Made by a program: the position numbers and the translations under genes. The notes under the pieces are model-generated. The model did not search any database, was not told the DNA's origin, and worked only from the letters and a program-made list of their open reading frames with translations. This document shows positions 6,410 through 15,136 of a DNA stretch of 64,000 nt, piece by piece (position 1 is the stretch's first letter; each line of letters opens with the position of its first letter). This DNA is from Acidovorax sp. T1 (GTDB taxonomy: Bacteria > Pseudomonadota > Gammaproteobacteria > Burkholderiales > Burkholderiaceae_C), in assembly GCF_002176815.1 (NCBI RefSeq), contig NZ_CP021648.1, positions 2,116,001 through 2,180,000 of the forward strand, given 5' to 3'.

Positions 6410-8056
6410 TTACATCACGATGCGGCGGAAGTCCGCCAGCAGCGAGGCAAAGTACACGTTGAAGCGCGCGGCGGCGGCGCCGTCGATCACGCGGTGGTCC
6501 CAGCTCAAGGAGAGGGGCAGCATCAGGCGTGGGGCGAATTGCTTGCCGTCCCACTTGGGTTCGATGCTGCTCTTGCACACGCCCATGATGGCGACTTCAG
6601 GCGCGTTGATGATGGGCGTGAAGTAACGGCCACCAATGCCGCCCAGCGAGCTGATGGAGAAGCATCCACCCTGCATGTCTGCCGGGGCCAGCTTGCCTTC
6701 GCGCGCCTTGGCGGCGAGTTCGCCCATTTCCTTGCTGATCTGGACGATGCCCTTCTGGTCGGCATCCTTGATGACGGGAACCACCAGGCCGTTGGGCGTG
6801 TCGGCCGCAAAGCCGATGTGGAAGTAGTTCTTCATCACCAGCTGGTCGCCGTCGAGCGAGCTGTTGAACTCGGGGAACTTCTTGAGCGCGGCCACGGCGG
6901 CCTTGATCATGAAGGCGAGCATGGTGACCTTGACGCCGCTCTTTTCGTTCTCTTTGTTGAACTGCACGCGAAAGGCTTCCAGGTCGGTGATGTCCGCGTC
7001 GTCGTGGTTGGTGACGTGCGGGATGACCACCCAGTTGCGGTGCAGGTTGGCGCCGCTGATCTTCTTGATGCGCGAGAGGTCCTTGCGCTCCACCGGGCCG
7101 AACTTGGTGAAATCGACCTTGGGCCAGGGCAGCAGATCAAGGCCCACGCCGGAGCCGCCACCACTTGCAGGCGCCTTGGCCGCCTGGGCCTTGGTCTGCA
7201 CGGCGCCTGCCATCACCTGCTTGGTGAAGGCGGCCACGTCGTCCTGGGTGATACGGCCCTTGGGGCCGGTGCCCTTGACCTCGTCGATGGGCACACCCAG
7301 TTCGCGGGCGAACTTGCGCACGGAAGGCGATGCATGGGGCAGGCCTGCCGTGGGCGTGCCGGGCTGGTGAGCGGGAACGGCCACCGAGACTGTGGCAGCG
7401 GCAGGCGCAGCTACCGCTGCAACTGCGGCAACTGCCGGGGCAGCCACGGGGGCTGCCGCTGCGGTGGCGCCTTCCAGCACGGCCACCAGATCGCCAATAT
7501 TGACCGTGTCGCCGATCTTGACCTTGAGTTCCTTGAGCACGCCTGCGGCGGGCGAAGGGATCTCCATGGAGGCCTTGTCGGACTCGACGGTGAACAGCGA
7601 CTGCTCAACCTTGATGGTGTCGCCGACCTTGACCAGCATCTCGATGACGGCCACGTCCTTGAAATCGCCAATGTCGGGCACGCGCACTTCCAGCGGGCCG
7701 GCGGGCGCCGCCGCCGCCACAGAAGCGGCGTTGAGGGCCGGCGTTGTTGCTACTGTTTGAGTAGCTGCTTGCGCTTGCTGCGATTGGGCTGGAGCCGTAT
7801 TTGACTCAGAAACAGCCCCCACAACGTCGAGCGTCAGCACCACCGAGCCTTGCTTGACCTTGTCGCCGACCTGCACGCGCAGCTCTTTGACGACGCCCGC
7901 GTGGCTCGAAGGAATCTCCATCGATGCCTTATCGGACTCCACCGTGATCAGCGATTGCTCGGCCTTGACGGTGTCGCCGGGCTTGACCAGCAACTCGATC
8001 ACGCCGACTTCGTCGAAGTCACCGATGTCCGGAACTTGGATTTCTACCAATGCCAT
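6410..8056 (-). CDS. aceF: Dihydrolipoyllysine acetyltransferase (PDH E2)
   Basis: 548 residues. E2 accepts the acetyl group from E1 on swinging lipoyl arms and transfers it to CoA; it forms the core of the PDH complex. Two lipoyl domains are seen, each with a VESDKASMEIPS lipoylation motif (first Lys K43, second near 165). The E3/E1-binding domain (SVRKFARELGVPIDEVKGTG) is near 240-275, and the catalytic domain has SLSWDHRVIDG near the C-terminus. The linkers are Ala/Pro-rich; the one between the lipoyl domains is encoded by a dispersed palindromic repeat. It sits between aceE and lpdA with 17 and 16-base gaps, as one operon. Confidence 0.97.
   Translation of the reverse strand: MALVEIQVPDIGDFDEVGVIELLVKPGDTVKAEQSLITVESDKASMEIPSSHAGVVKELRVQVGDKVKQGSVVLTLDVVGAVSESNTAPAQSQQAQAATQTVATTPALNAASVAAAAPAGPLEVRVPDIGDFKDVAVIEMLVKVGDTIKVEQSLFTVESDKASMEIPSPAAGVLKELKVKIGDTVNIGDLVAVLEGATAAAAPVAAPAVAAVAAVAAPAAATVSVAVPAHQPGTPTAGLPHASPSVRKFARELGVPIDEVKGTGPKGRITQDDVAAFTKQVMAGAVQTKAQAAKAPASGGGSGVGLDLLPWPKVDFTKFGPVERKDLSRIKKISGANLHRNWVVIPHVTNHDDADITDLEAFRVQFNKENEKSGVKVTMLAFMIKAAVAALKKFPEFNSSLDGDQLVMKNYFHIGFAADTPNGLVVPVIKDADQKGIVQISKEMGELAAKAREGKLAPADMQGGCFSISSLGGIGGRYFTPIINAPEVAIMGVCKSSIEPKWDGKQFAPRLMLPLSLSWDHRVIDGAAAARFNVYFASLLADFRRIVM
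7761..7807 (+). repeat. Palindromic repeat copy 3, inside aceF linker
   Basis: GTAGCTGCTTGCGCTTG, spacer, TTGGGCTGGAGCC and a T-rich tail, preceded by GCTACTGTTTGA. It is read in frame as the linker AVSESNTAPAQSQQAQAA between the two lipoyl domains. Confidence 0.8.
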
Positions 8057-8073
8057 TGTTGTCTCCGGTTCGG

Positions 8074-10788
8074 TTATGCGTACAGCGGGTTGATCTTGTC
8101 AGCATTGATGCGGTACTTGGCAATCGCCTCGGCCACCTTGGTGGCGGGCAGCACGCCGTCTTCGCTCAGCGCCTTGAGGGCGGCTACCACGATGTAGTGG
8201 CGGTTCACCTCGAAGTGCTCGCGCAGCTTGCTGCGGAAGTCGCTGCGGCCAAAGCCGTCGGTGCCCAGCACCTTGTAGTTGCGGCCCTTGGGGATGAAGG
8301 GGCGGATCTGCTCGGCATAGGCCTTCATGTAGTCGGTGGATGCGACCACGGGGCCGGTGCTGGTGCCCAGCTGTTGCGCCACAAACGGCACACGCGGCGT
8401 CTCCAGCGGGTGCAGCAGGTTCCAGCGGTCGGCGTCCTGGCCTTCGCGGGTGAGTTCGTTGAAGCTGGGGCAGCTCCACACGTCGGCCTGCACGCCCCAG
8501 TCGGCCGCCAGCAGCGTTTGTGCGGCCAGCGATTCGCGCAGGATGGTGCCCGAGCCCAGCAGCTGCACGCGGGTGCCGCCCTCGGCACCGGGCTTGCACA
8601 GGTACATGCCCTTGATGATCTGCTCTTCCGTGCCCACCGTGAGGCCAGGCATGGGGTAGTTCTCGTTGAGCAGCGTGATGTAGTAGAAGACGTTCTCCTG
8701 CTGCTCCACCATGCGCTTCATGCCCCGGTGCATGATCACGGCCACTTCGTGGGCGAAGGTGGGATCGTAAGTCACGCAGTTGGGGATGGTGTTGGCCAGG
8801 ATGTGGCTGTGACCGTCTTCGTGCTGCAGGCCTTCGCCGTTGAGCGTGGTGCGCCCTGAGGTGCCGCCCAGCAGAAAACCGCGCGCCTGCATGTCGCCGG
8901 CGGCCCAGGCCAGGTCGCCAATGCGCTGGAAGCCGAACATCGAGTAGTACACGTAGAACGGCACCATGATGCGGTTGTTGGTGCTGTAGCTGGTGGCTGC
9001 AGCGATCCAGCTGGCCATGCCGCCGGCTTCGTTGATGCCCTCTTGCAGGATCTGGCCGGCCTTGTCTTCGCGGTAATACATGACCTGATCGCGGTCGACC
9101 GGGGTGTACAGCTGGCCCTTGGGGTTGTAGATGCCGATCTGGCGAAACAGCCCTTCCATGCCGAAGGTGCGGGCCTCGTCCACCAGGATGGGTACCACGC
9201 GTGGGCCCAAGGCCTGGTCGCGCAGCAGCTGCGTGATAAAGCGCACATAGGCCTGCGTGGTGCTGATCTCGCGGCCCTCGGCCGTGGGGTCGAGGATGGC
9301 CTTGAAGGTTTCGAGAGCGGGCACGGTGAAGTGCTCGTCGGCCTTCACGCGGCGGTGCGGCAAGTAGCCGCCCAGCGCCTTGCGGCGCTCGTGCAGGTAC
9401 TTGATTTCGGGCGTGTCGTCGGCCGGCTTGTAATACGGAAGCTTGTGCAGCTCGCTGTCCGGGATCGGGATGTTGAACCGGTCGCGGATGTACTTGATGT
9501 CTTCGTCGCTGAGCTTCTTGGTCTGGTGCACGGTGTTCTTGCCTTCACCGGCCTTGCCCATGCCATAGCCCTTGACGGTCTTGACCAGCAGCACGGTGGG
9601 CTGGCCCTTGTGCTCGTTGGCGGCGTGGAAGGCGGCGTAGACCTTGGTGGGCTCGTGGCCGCCGCGGCGCAGTTCGAACACCTCCTCGTCGGTCATGTGC
9701 TCGACGAGCTGCAGCGTCTCTGGGTACTTGCCAAAGAAATTCTTGCGCACAAAGGCACCGTCGTTGGCCTTCATGGCCTGGTAGTCGCCGTCGAGCGTTT
9801 CCATCATGAGCTGGCGCAACTTGCCCGTCTTGTCGCGGGCCAGCAGCGCATCCCAGCCGGCACCCCACAGCAGCTTGATGACGTTCCAGCCGCTGCCACG
9901 GAACTCGCCTTCGAGCTCCTGCACGATCTTGCCGTTGCCGCGCACCGGGCCGTCCAGGCGCTGCAGATTGCAGTTGACCACGAACACCAGGTTGTCGAGG
10001 CTCTCACGCGCCGCCAGGCCGATGGCGCCCAGCGATTCGGGCTCGTCCATTTCGCCGTCGCCGCAGAACACCCAGACCTTGCGGTTTTCAGTGTTGGCAA
10101 TGCCACGGGCATGCAGGTACTTCAAGAAACGCGCCTGATAAATGGCCATCAGCGGGCCCAGTCCCATCGACACGGTAGGGAACTGCCAGAACTCGGGCAT
10201 CAGCTTGGGGTGCGGGTAGCTGGACAGGCCCTTGCCGTCCACTTCCTGACGGAAGCTGTCGAGCTGCTCTTCGGTCAGGCGGCCTTCAAGATACGCACGC
10301 GCATAGATGCCGGGCGAGCTGTGGCCCTGGATGTAGAGCAGGTCGCCGCCGTGGTTCTCGCTTTCGGCGTGCCAGAAGTGGTTGAAACCCGCGCCAAACA
10401 TGCTGGCCACGGATGCAAACGAGCCGATATGCCCGCCCAGGTCGCCGCCGTCGGCGGGATCGAGGCGGTTGGCGCGCACCACCATGGCCATGGCGTTCCA
10501 GCGCATGTAGGCGCGCAGGCGCTTTTCGATGGCGATGTTGCCGGCGCAGCGGGCTTCCTGCTCGGGCTCGATGGTGTTCACATACCCCGTGTTGCCCGAA
10601 AACGGCATGTCGATGCTGTTCTGGCGGGCGTGCTCCAGCAATTGCTCGATCAGAAAGTGGGCGCGCTCGGCACCCTCTTTGTCGATGACTGCGGACAGTG
10701 CGTCCATCCATTCGCGGGTTTCTTGCTGATCGGTATCAACGGCGGGCGCGGCGGCGTTTCCGGCCAGGGGGGCGGGCTGAGCTGACAT
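8074..10788 (-). CDS. aceE: Pyruvate dehydrogenase E1 component, homodimeric type
   Basis: 904 residues, matching the homodimeric E1 of proteobacteria. E1 decarboxylates pyruvate with thiamine diphosphate and acetylates the lipoyl groups of E2. The ThDP/Mg motif is GDGEMDEPES at 243-252, with later VNCNLQRLDGPVRGN. I chose the ATG at 10788 because CAGGAG lies six bases upstream; a frame extension upstream lacks support. It is the first gene of aceE-aceF-lpdA, and its promoter must lie in 10789-10954 facing a divergent sensor kinase. Confidence 0.97.
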   Translation of the reverse strand: MSAQPAPLAGNAAAPAVDTDQQETREWMDALSAVIDKEGAERAHFLIEQLLEHARQNSIDMPFSGNTGYVNTIEPEQEARCAGNIAIEKRLRAYMRWNAMAMVVRANRLDPADGGDLGGHIGSFASVASMFGAGFNHFWHAESENHGGDLLYIQGHSSPGIYARAYLEGRLTEEQLDSFRQEVDGKGLSSYPHPKLMPEFWQFPTVSMGLGPLMAIYQARFLKYLHARGIANTENRKVWVFCGDGEMDEPESLGAIGLAARESLDNLVFVVNCNLQRLDGPVRGNGKIVQELEGEFRGSGWNVIKLLWGAGWDALLARDKTGKLRQLMMETLDGDYQAMKANDGAFVRKNFFGKYPETLQLVEHMTDEEVFELRRGGHEPTKVYAAFHAANEHKGQPTVLLVKTVKGYGMGKAGEGKNTVHQTKKLSDEDIKYIRDRFNIPIPDSELHKLPYYKPADDTPEIKYLHERRKALGGYLPHRRVKADEHFTVPALETFKAILDPTAEGREISTTQAYVRFITQLLRDQALGPRVVPILVDEARTFGMEGLFRQIGIYNPKGQLYTPVDRDQVMYYREDKAGQILQEGINEAGGMASWIAAATSYSTNNRIMVPFYVYYSMFGFQRIGDLAWAAGDMQARGFLLGGTSGRTTLNGEGLQHEDGHSHILANTIPNCVTYDPTFAHEVAVIMHRGMKRMVEQQENVFYYITLLNENYPMPGLTVGTEEQIIKGMYLCKPGAEGGTRVQLLGSGTILRESLAAQTLLAADWGVQADVWSCPSFNELTREGQDADRWNLLHPLETPRVPFVAQQLGTSTGPVVASTDYMKAYAEQIRPFIPKGRNYKVLGTDGFGRSDFRSKLREHFEVNRHYIVVAALKALSEDGVLPATKVAEAIAKYRINADKINPLYA

Positions 10789-10834
10789 GCTTGTCTCCTG
10801 TGTATAGGGGTGCAATTTAGTGCGTTATCCCAAG

Positions 10835-10882
10835 TTTCGCATATTTTTTTCCAATTTCAAATAGTGCCGCACCATTTCGCAT
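10835..10882. promoter_or_regulatory. Paired TTTCGCATA direct repeats between aceE and the sensor kinase gene
   Basis: TTTCGCATA occurs at 10835-10843 and 10874-10882 on the plus strand, 39 bases apart, each followed by T/A-rich DNA. The site is in the AT-rich, 166-base divergent region, about 45-95 bases upstream of the aceE start. The spacing is close to four helical turns, so one regulator could bind both. The identity of the regulator is unknown; the neighbouring FixJ-like protein is a candidate. Confidence 0.4.
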
Positions 10883-10954
10883 AATGATATTTTGCTGCAA
10901 ACGCACATACCGCCGACAGTCCATAAAGCGTCCACCCTCCCCTACACTCGCCCC

Positions 10955-13519
10955 ATGGACAACACCCCTGCCACTGCCCCGCCCGCGCCGGCCACTCCCA
11001 TGGCTGCCCCTGCACGCAAGTGGCGCACCTGGTGGCGCAGCCTGTCGCCCGCGCGGCAGGACCGCTTTGCCGCACTGGCACCGCTGGCCGCCGTGTTGCT
11101 GTTCATGGCGGCCATCGTGACCGCCTTCTGGTATTTGCGGGCCGAGGAGGTAGAGCGCGAACACGAAGCCCTTAAACGTGATGTGGAATACGCCCAGCAA
11201 CGCGTGCGCCTGCGCCTGCTGGAGCGCCAGGAGCAACTGATGCGCATTGCACGAGACCTGTCCAACCAGGAACTGGATCGCGCAGAATTCGTCAGCCGGG
11301 CCGAATCCTTGATCAGCCAATACCCTGAACTGCAAGCCGTCACCTGGATCGATGAAAAACGGCGCATCCGCGCCAGCCATGCCGCTCCCACCCTGGGCAG
11401 CAGTGAGCTGCGCGTGGCCGGCGAAGTGCTGACCCCCGGCGACACCGCAGACACCTACGAGCTGGCACGCGATCTGCAGCAACCCGTGTATTCGCAACCC
11501 ATTGCCACGCAGGGCGACCCCACACCGCTGCTGCAATTGCAGGTGCCGCTGCACCAGCGGGGCAAATTCAGTGGCGTGGTGCTGGGCGAATATTCCATCG
11601 ACAGCCTGTTGCGCTATGGGACGCCCACCGAGGTGCTGGAACGCTACGCCGTCACGTTGCTCGACGGCAAGAACCAGGTGCTGGCGGGCACGCCACTGGC
11701 CCGCCGCAACCCTGGCACCCAGCTGCAGGCATGGAGCCCGAGCGCCAACGAGTACGAAGTGCCCGTCTCGCCGGTAGGCAACGGCCTGGTGCTGCGTGCG
11801 CAGGCCTACCGCACATCACTGGGCGTGGTGGGTAACGGTCTGTTTTGGTTGGTGGGCACGCTCAGCGCCATGACGGCATGGATGCTGATTGCCACCTGGC
11901 GCCACACCCGCCGTCGGATGCAGGCCCAGCAGGCGCTGGTGGCAGAAACCAACTTCCGCCGGGCCATGGAAAACTCCGTGCTCACCGGCATGCGCGCCCT
12001 GGATCTGGAGGGGCGCATCACCTATGTGAATGCAGCGTTCTGCCAGATGACGGGGTGGAGCGAGACCGAGCTGGTGGGCCTGACAGCTCCCTTCCCCTAC
12101 TGGCCCGAATCCGACTACGAGGCGCTGTATGCCAAGCTGCGCGACGAGCTCAGTGGCAAAACCCTGGGGGGCGGGTTTCATGTGCGCGTGCGGCGCAAGA
12201 ACGGCACGCAGTTTGATGCACGCCTGTATGTGTCGCCGCTGATCGACGCCCATGGCCAGCAAACAGGCTGGATGACGTCGATGACCGACATCACCGAGCC
12301 CAACCGCATCCGCGAGCAGCTGTCTGCATCCTACGAGCGCTTCACCATCGTGCTGGAGTCGCTGGACGCCTCGGTCTCGGTAGCGCCGCTGGGCAGCCAG
12401 GAATTGCTGTTTGCCAACAAGCTCTACCGCCAGTGGTTTGGCTCGCAAACCGTCGGCCACCTGCAGCTGGTGGCGCAGGCGGGCGTGGTGCCGGCGGCGG
12501 TCAGCAGCCCTGCAGGCATGGACGATGAGGACGGCCTGATGGGCCTGCCCACCGACTCGCTGACCAGCGCACGGACGGAAAACACCGAAATTTACCTGCC
12601 CGACCTGGGTAAATGGCTCGAAGTACGTTCACGCTACCTCAACTGGGTGGACGGGCGACTGGCCCAGATGGTGATTGCCACCGACATCACGCCGCGCCGC
12701 CTTGCCGAGGAGCAGGCAGCCCGGCAGGCCGAACGGGCCCAGTCGGTCAGCCGCCTGATCACCATGGGCGAGATGGCGTCGAGCGTGGCGCACGAACTCA
12801 ACCAGCCGCTCACCGCCATCAACAACTACTGCAGCGGCATGGTTTCGCGCATCCAGAGCGGCCAGCTGACCGAAGAAGCGCTGCTGACGGCCCTGCAAAA
12901 AACAGCCCACCAGGCGCAGCGCGCAGGGCAGATCATCCAGCGCATCCGGGCCTTCGTGAAAAAGAGCGAACCCAATCGCGCACTGGCCGATGTGCATTCG
13001 ATAGTGAGCGAGGCGGTCGAGCTGGCTGACATCGAGCTGCGCCGCCACAACGTGCGCCTGACCCACTACATCGCCGCGCGACTGCCGCCCGTGATGGCAG
13101 ACACCATCCTGATCGAACAGGTGCTCGTCAACCTCATGAAGAACGGTGCCGAGGCCATCCAGATGGCCAGCCGCCCCACGTCCGGGCGCAGCGTAGAGCT
13201 GCGCGTCGTGCCCAAGCAGATCGAAGACCGCGACGTGGTGGAGTTTTCCGTGCAGGACACAGGCAAGGGATTGGCGCCCGAGGTGCTCGAACACCTGTTC
13301 GAAGCCTTCTTTTCCACCAAGGAAGAAGGCATGGGCATGGGACTGAACCTGTGCCGCAGCATCGTCGAGTCGCACCACGGCCGAATGCAGGCACAGAACC
13401 TCTACAATGGTTCCGAGGTCACAGGCTGCCGGTTCTCCTTCTGGCTTCCGCTTGCCAAGCCTGTGGATGCCACTACAAATTCTGTAGCAAACGCACAACC
13501 CCCAAGGACAATTGCATGA
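10955..13519 (+). CDS. Membrane-bound PAS sensor histidine kinase
   Basis: 854 residues from the ATG at 10955. It has a transmembrane helix at about 36-57, an extracytoplasmic sensing region of about 230 residues, a second helix at about 290-312, two PAS domains (from about 330 and 455), HisKA with phospho-acceptor His613 in VAHELNQPLTAI, and HATPase_c with DTGKGLAPEVLEHLFEAFF and GMGMGLNLCRS. The last residues overlap the response regulator start (ATGA at 13516-13519), so the pair is translated together. It is divergent from aceE. The signal sensed is unknown; the proximity to PDH genes suggests central carbon or redox status, an inference only. Confidence 0.9.
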   Translation: MDNTPATAPPAPATPMAAPARKWRTWWRSLSPARQDRFAALAPLAAVLLFMAAIVTAFWYLRAEEVEREHEALKRDVEYAQQRVRLRLLERQEQLMRIARDLSNQELDRAEFVSRAESLISQYPELQAVTWIDEKRRIRASHAAPTLGSSELRVAGEVLTPGDTADTYELARDLQQPVYSQPIATQGDPTPLLQLQVPLHQRGKFSGVVLGEYSIDSLLRYGTPTEVLERYAVTLLDGKNQVLAGTPLARRNPGTQLQAWSPSANEYEVPVSPVGNGLVLRAQAYRTSLGVVGNGLFWLVGTLSAMTAWMLIATWRHTRRRMQAQQALVAETNFRRAMENSVLTGMRALDLEGRITYVNAAFCQMTGWSETELVGLTAPFPYWPESDYEALYAKLRDELSGKTLGGGFHVRVRRKNGTQFDARLYVSPLIDAHGQQTGWMTSMTDITEPNRIREQLSASYERFTIVLESLDASVSVAPLGSQELLFANKLYRQWFGSQTVGHLQLVAQAGVVPAAVSSPAGMDDEDGLMGLPTDSLTSARTENTEIYLPDLGKWLEVRSRYLNWVDGRLAQMVIATDITPRRLAEEQAARQAERAQSVSRLITMGEMASSVAHELNQPLTAINNYCSGMVSRIQSGQLTEEALLTALQKTAHQAQRAGQIIQRIRAFVKKSEPNRALADVHSIVSEAVELADIELRRHNVRLTHYIAARLPPVMADTILIEQVLVNLMKNGAEAIQMASRPTSGRSVELRVVPKQIEDRDVVEFSVQDTGKGLAPEVLEHLFEAFFSTKEEGMGMGLNLCRSIVESHHGRMQAQNLYNGSEVTGCRFSFWLPLAKPVDATTNSVANAQPPRTIA

Positions 13520-14142
13520 GTTTGATTCCGAAAAAAGGCACCGTTTACGTGGTGGATGACGACGAGGCGGTTCGCGACTCCCTGCAGTGGCTGCTGGAGG
13601 GCAAGGACTACCGGGTACGCTGCTTTGATTCGGCCGAAACCTTTCTCTCGCGCTACGACCCGCGCGAGGTGGCCTGCCTGATCGTGGACATCCGCATGGG
13701 CGGCATGACCGGGCTGGAGCTGCAGGACCGCCTGATCGAGCGCAAATCGCCCCTGCCCATCGTGTTCATCACTGGCCACGGCGATGTACCCATGGCCGTG
13801 AACACCATGAAGAAAGGCGCGCTCGATTTCATCCAGAAGCCTTTCGACGAAGAAGAATTGGTGGGCTTGGTCGAGCGCATGCTGGACCACGCCCGCGAGG
13901 CCTTTGCCGGCTACCAGCAAGCCGCCAGCCGCGATGCCCTGCTGTCCAAGCTCACGGGCCGCGAAGCCCAGGTGCTCGAACGCATCGTCGCCGGCCGTCT
14001 GAACAAGCAGATTGCCGACGACCTGGGCATCAGCATCAAGACCGTGGAGGCGCACCGCGCCAACATCATGGAAAAGCTCAACGCCAACACCGTGGCCGAC
14101 CTGCTCAAGATTGCCTTGGGCCAGAACGCCGCCAAAGCCTGA
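13516..14142 (+). CDS. FixJ/NarL-type response regulator
   Basis: 208 residues. The receiver domain has the acidic pocket VVDDDEA and phospho-acceptor Asp58 in LIVDIRMGG, then the switch residues ITGHGD and the conserved Lys in FIQKPF. The LuxR-type HTH (LTGREAQVLERIVAG, LGISIKTVEAHRANIMEKL) is C-terminal. The order and sequence resemble FixJ/TtrR regulators that activate transcription when phosphorylated. The ATG lies inside the kinase stop codon overlap. A palindromic repeat starts 14 bases after its stop. Confidence 0.93.
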   Translation: MSLIPKKGTVYVVDDDEAVRDSLQWLLEGKDYRVRCFDSAETFLSRYDPREVACLIVDIRMGGMTGLELQDRLIERKSPLPIVFITGHGDVPMAVNTMKKGALDFIQKPFDEEELVGLVERMLDHAREAFAGYQQAASRDALLSKLTGREAQVLERIVAGRLNKQIADDLGISIKTVEAHRANIMEKLNANTVADLLKIALGQNAAKA

Positions 14143-14155
14143 TTACTCACTTTTT

Positions 14156-14203
14156 AATAGCTTGCAGCGCTTATAGACAAAGCGCTACAAGCCATTTTTG
14201 CTT
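14156..14203 (+). repeat. Palindromic repeat copy 4, between the response regulator and folD
   Basis: AATAGCTTGCAGCGCTT, spacer TATAGACA, AAGCGCTACAAGCC and a T-run. The arms TTGCAGCGCTT and AAGCGCTACAA pair with one mismatch. It fills most of the gap and ends 12 bases before the folD ATG. Confidence 0.85.
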
Positions 14204-14215
14204 GTATTTTCTGAC

Positions 14216-15070
14216 ATGACCGCACAACCCATCGACGGCAACGCCCTGTCCCGCCAACTGCGCTCTGAAGTCGCCGAGCGCGCCCTCTCTCTCAAGGCCC
14301 GTGGCGTCACGCCCGGTCTTGCCGTCGTCTTGGTGGGCGACAACCCCGCCTCCCAGGTCTACGTGCGCAACAAGGTCAAGGCCTGCCATGATGCTGGCCT
14401 GCACTCGGTGCTGGAGCAATACCCGGCCGACCTGAGCGAGGCCGAGTTGCTGGCACGCGTCGATGCCCTCAACAACGACCCGGCCATTCACGGCATCCTG
14501 GTGCAGTTGCCATTACCGAAGCACATCGACGCGCAAAAGGTGATCGAAGCCATCTCGCCCGCCAAGGACGTGGACGGTTTTCACATCGCCAGCGCCGGAG
14601 CGCTGATGACCGGCATGCCCGGCTTCTGGCCCTGCACGCCATATGGCTGCATGAAAATGCTGGAATCGATCGGCTATGACCTCAAAGGCAAGCACGCCGT
14701 GGTCATTGGCCGCAGCAACATCGTCGGTAAGCCCATGGCGCTGATGCTGCTGGCAAAAAATGCCACCGTCACCATTTGCCACAGCGCCACGAGCGACCTC
14801 AAGGCACAAACCCTGCAGGCCGATGTGATCGTCGCCGCCGTGGGCAAGCGCAACGTGCTCACGGCTGACATGGTCAAGCCCGGCGCCGTGGTGATCGACG
14901 TGGGCATGAACCGCAATGACGAAGGCAAGCTCTGCGGCGATGTGGATTTCGGCGGTGTGAAGGAAGTGGCCGGCTGGATCACCCCTGTACCCGGAGGGGT
15001 GGGCCCCATGACCATTACCATGCTGCTGGTCAACACCCTGGAAGCCGCCGAGCGCGCTGCAGGCGCCTGA
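14216..15070 (+). CDS. folD: Bifunctional methylenetetrahydrofolate dehydrogenase/cyclohydrolase
   Basis: 284 residues, the normal FolD length. It interconverts 5,10-methylene-THF and 10-formyl-THF in one-carbon metabolism. Signature stretches are [13 protein letters not shown] (with the catalytic Lys), [32 protein letters not shown] and [12 protein letters not shown]. The ATG at 14216 is preceded by no clear ribosome binding site; instead a palindromic repeat and TTGTATTTTCTGAC lie directly upstream. Confidence 0.97.
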   Translation: MTAQPIDGNALSRQLRSEVAERALSLKARGVTPGLAVVLVGDNPASQVYVRNKVKACHDAGLHSVLEQYPADLSEAELLARVDALNNDPAIHGILVQLPLPKHIDAQKVIEAISPAKDVDGFHIASAGALMTGMPGFWPCTPYGCMKMLESIGYDLKGKHAVVIGRSNIVGKPMALMLLAKNATVTICHSATSDLKAQTLQADVIVAAVGKRNVLTADMVKPGAVVIDVGMNRNDEGKLCGDVDFGGVKEVAGWITPVPGGVGPMTITMLLVNTLEAAERAAGA

Positions 15071-15136
15071 AGCCCGCCGCCGTTTCCCGAGGCCTCGCCA
15101 CTTGAACCCGCGCCACGAGGCGCCATCTAGAACCGC

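Noticed and set aside
9043..10785. Open frame of 580 codons opposite aceE
   Set aside because: Antisense shadow; aceE is unambiguous over its full length.
13470..13500. GCCACTACAAATTCTGTAGC at the end of the sensor kinase gene as a repeat copy
   Set aside because: Only the leading palindrome is vaguely similar and the 47-bp core does not follow.
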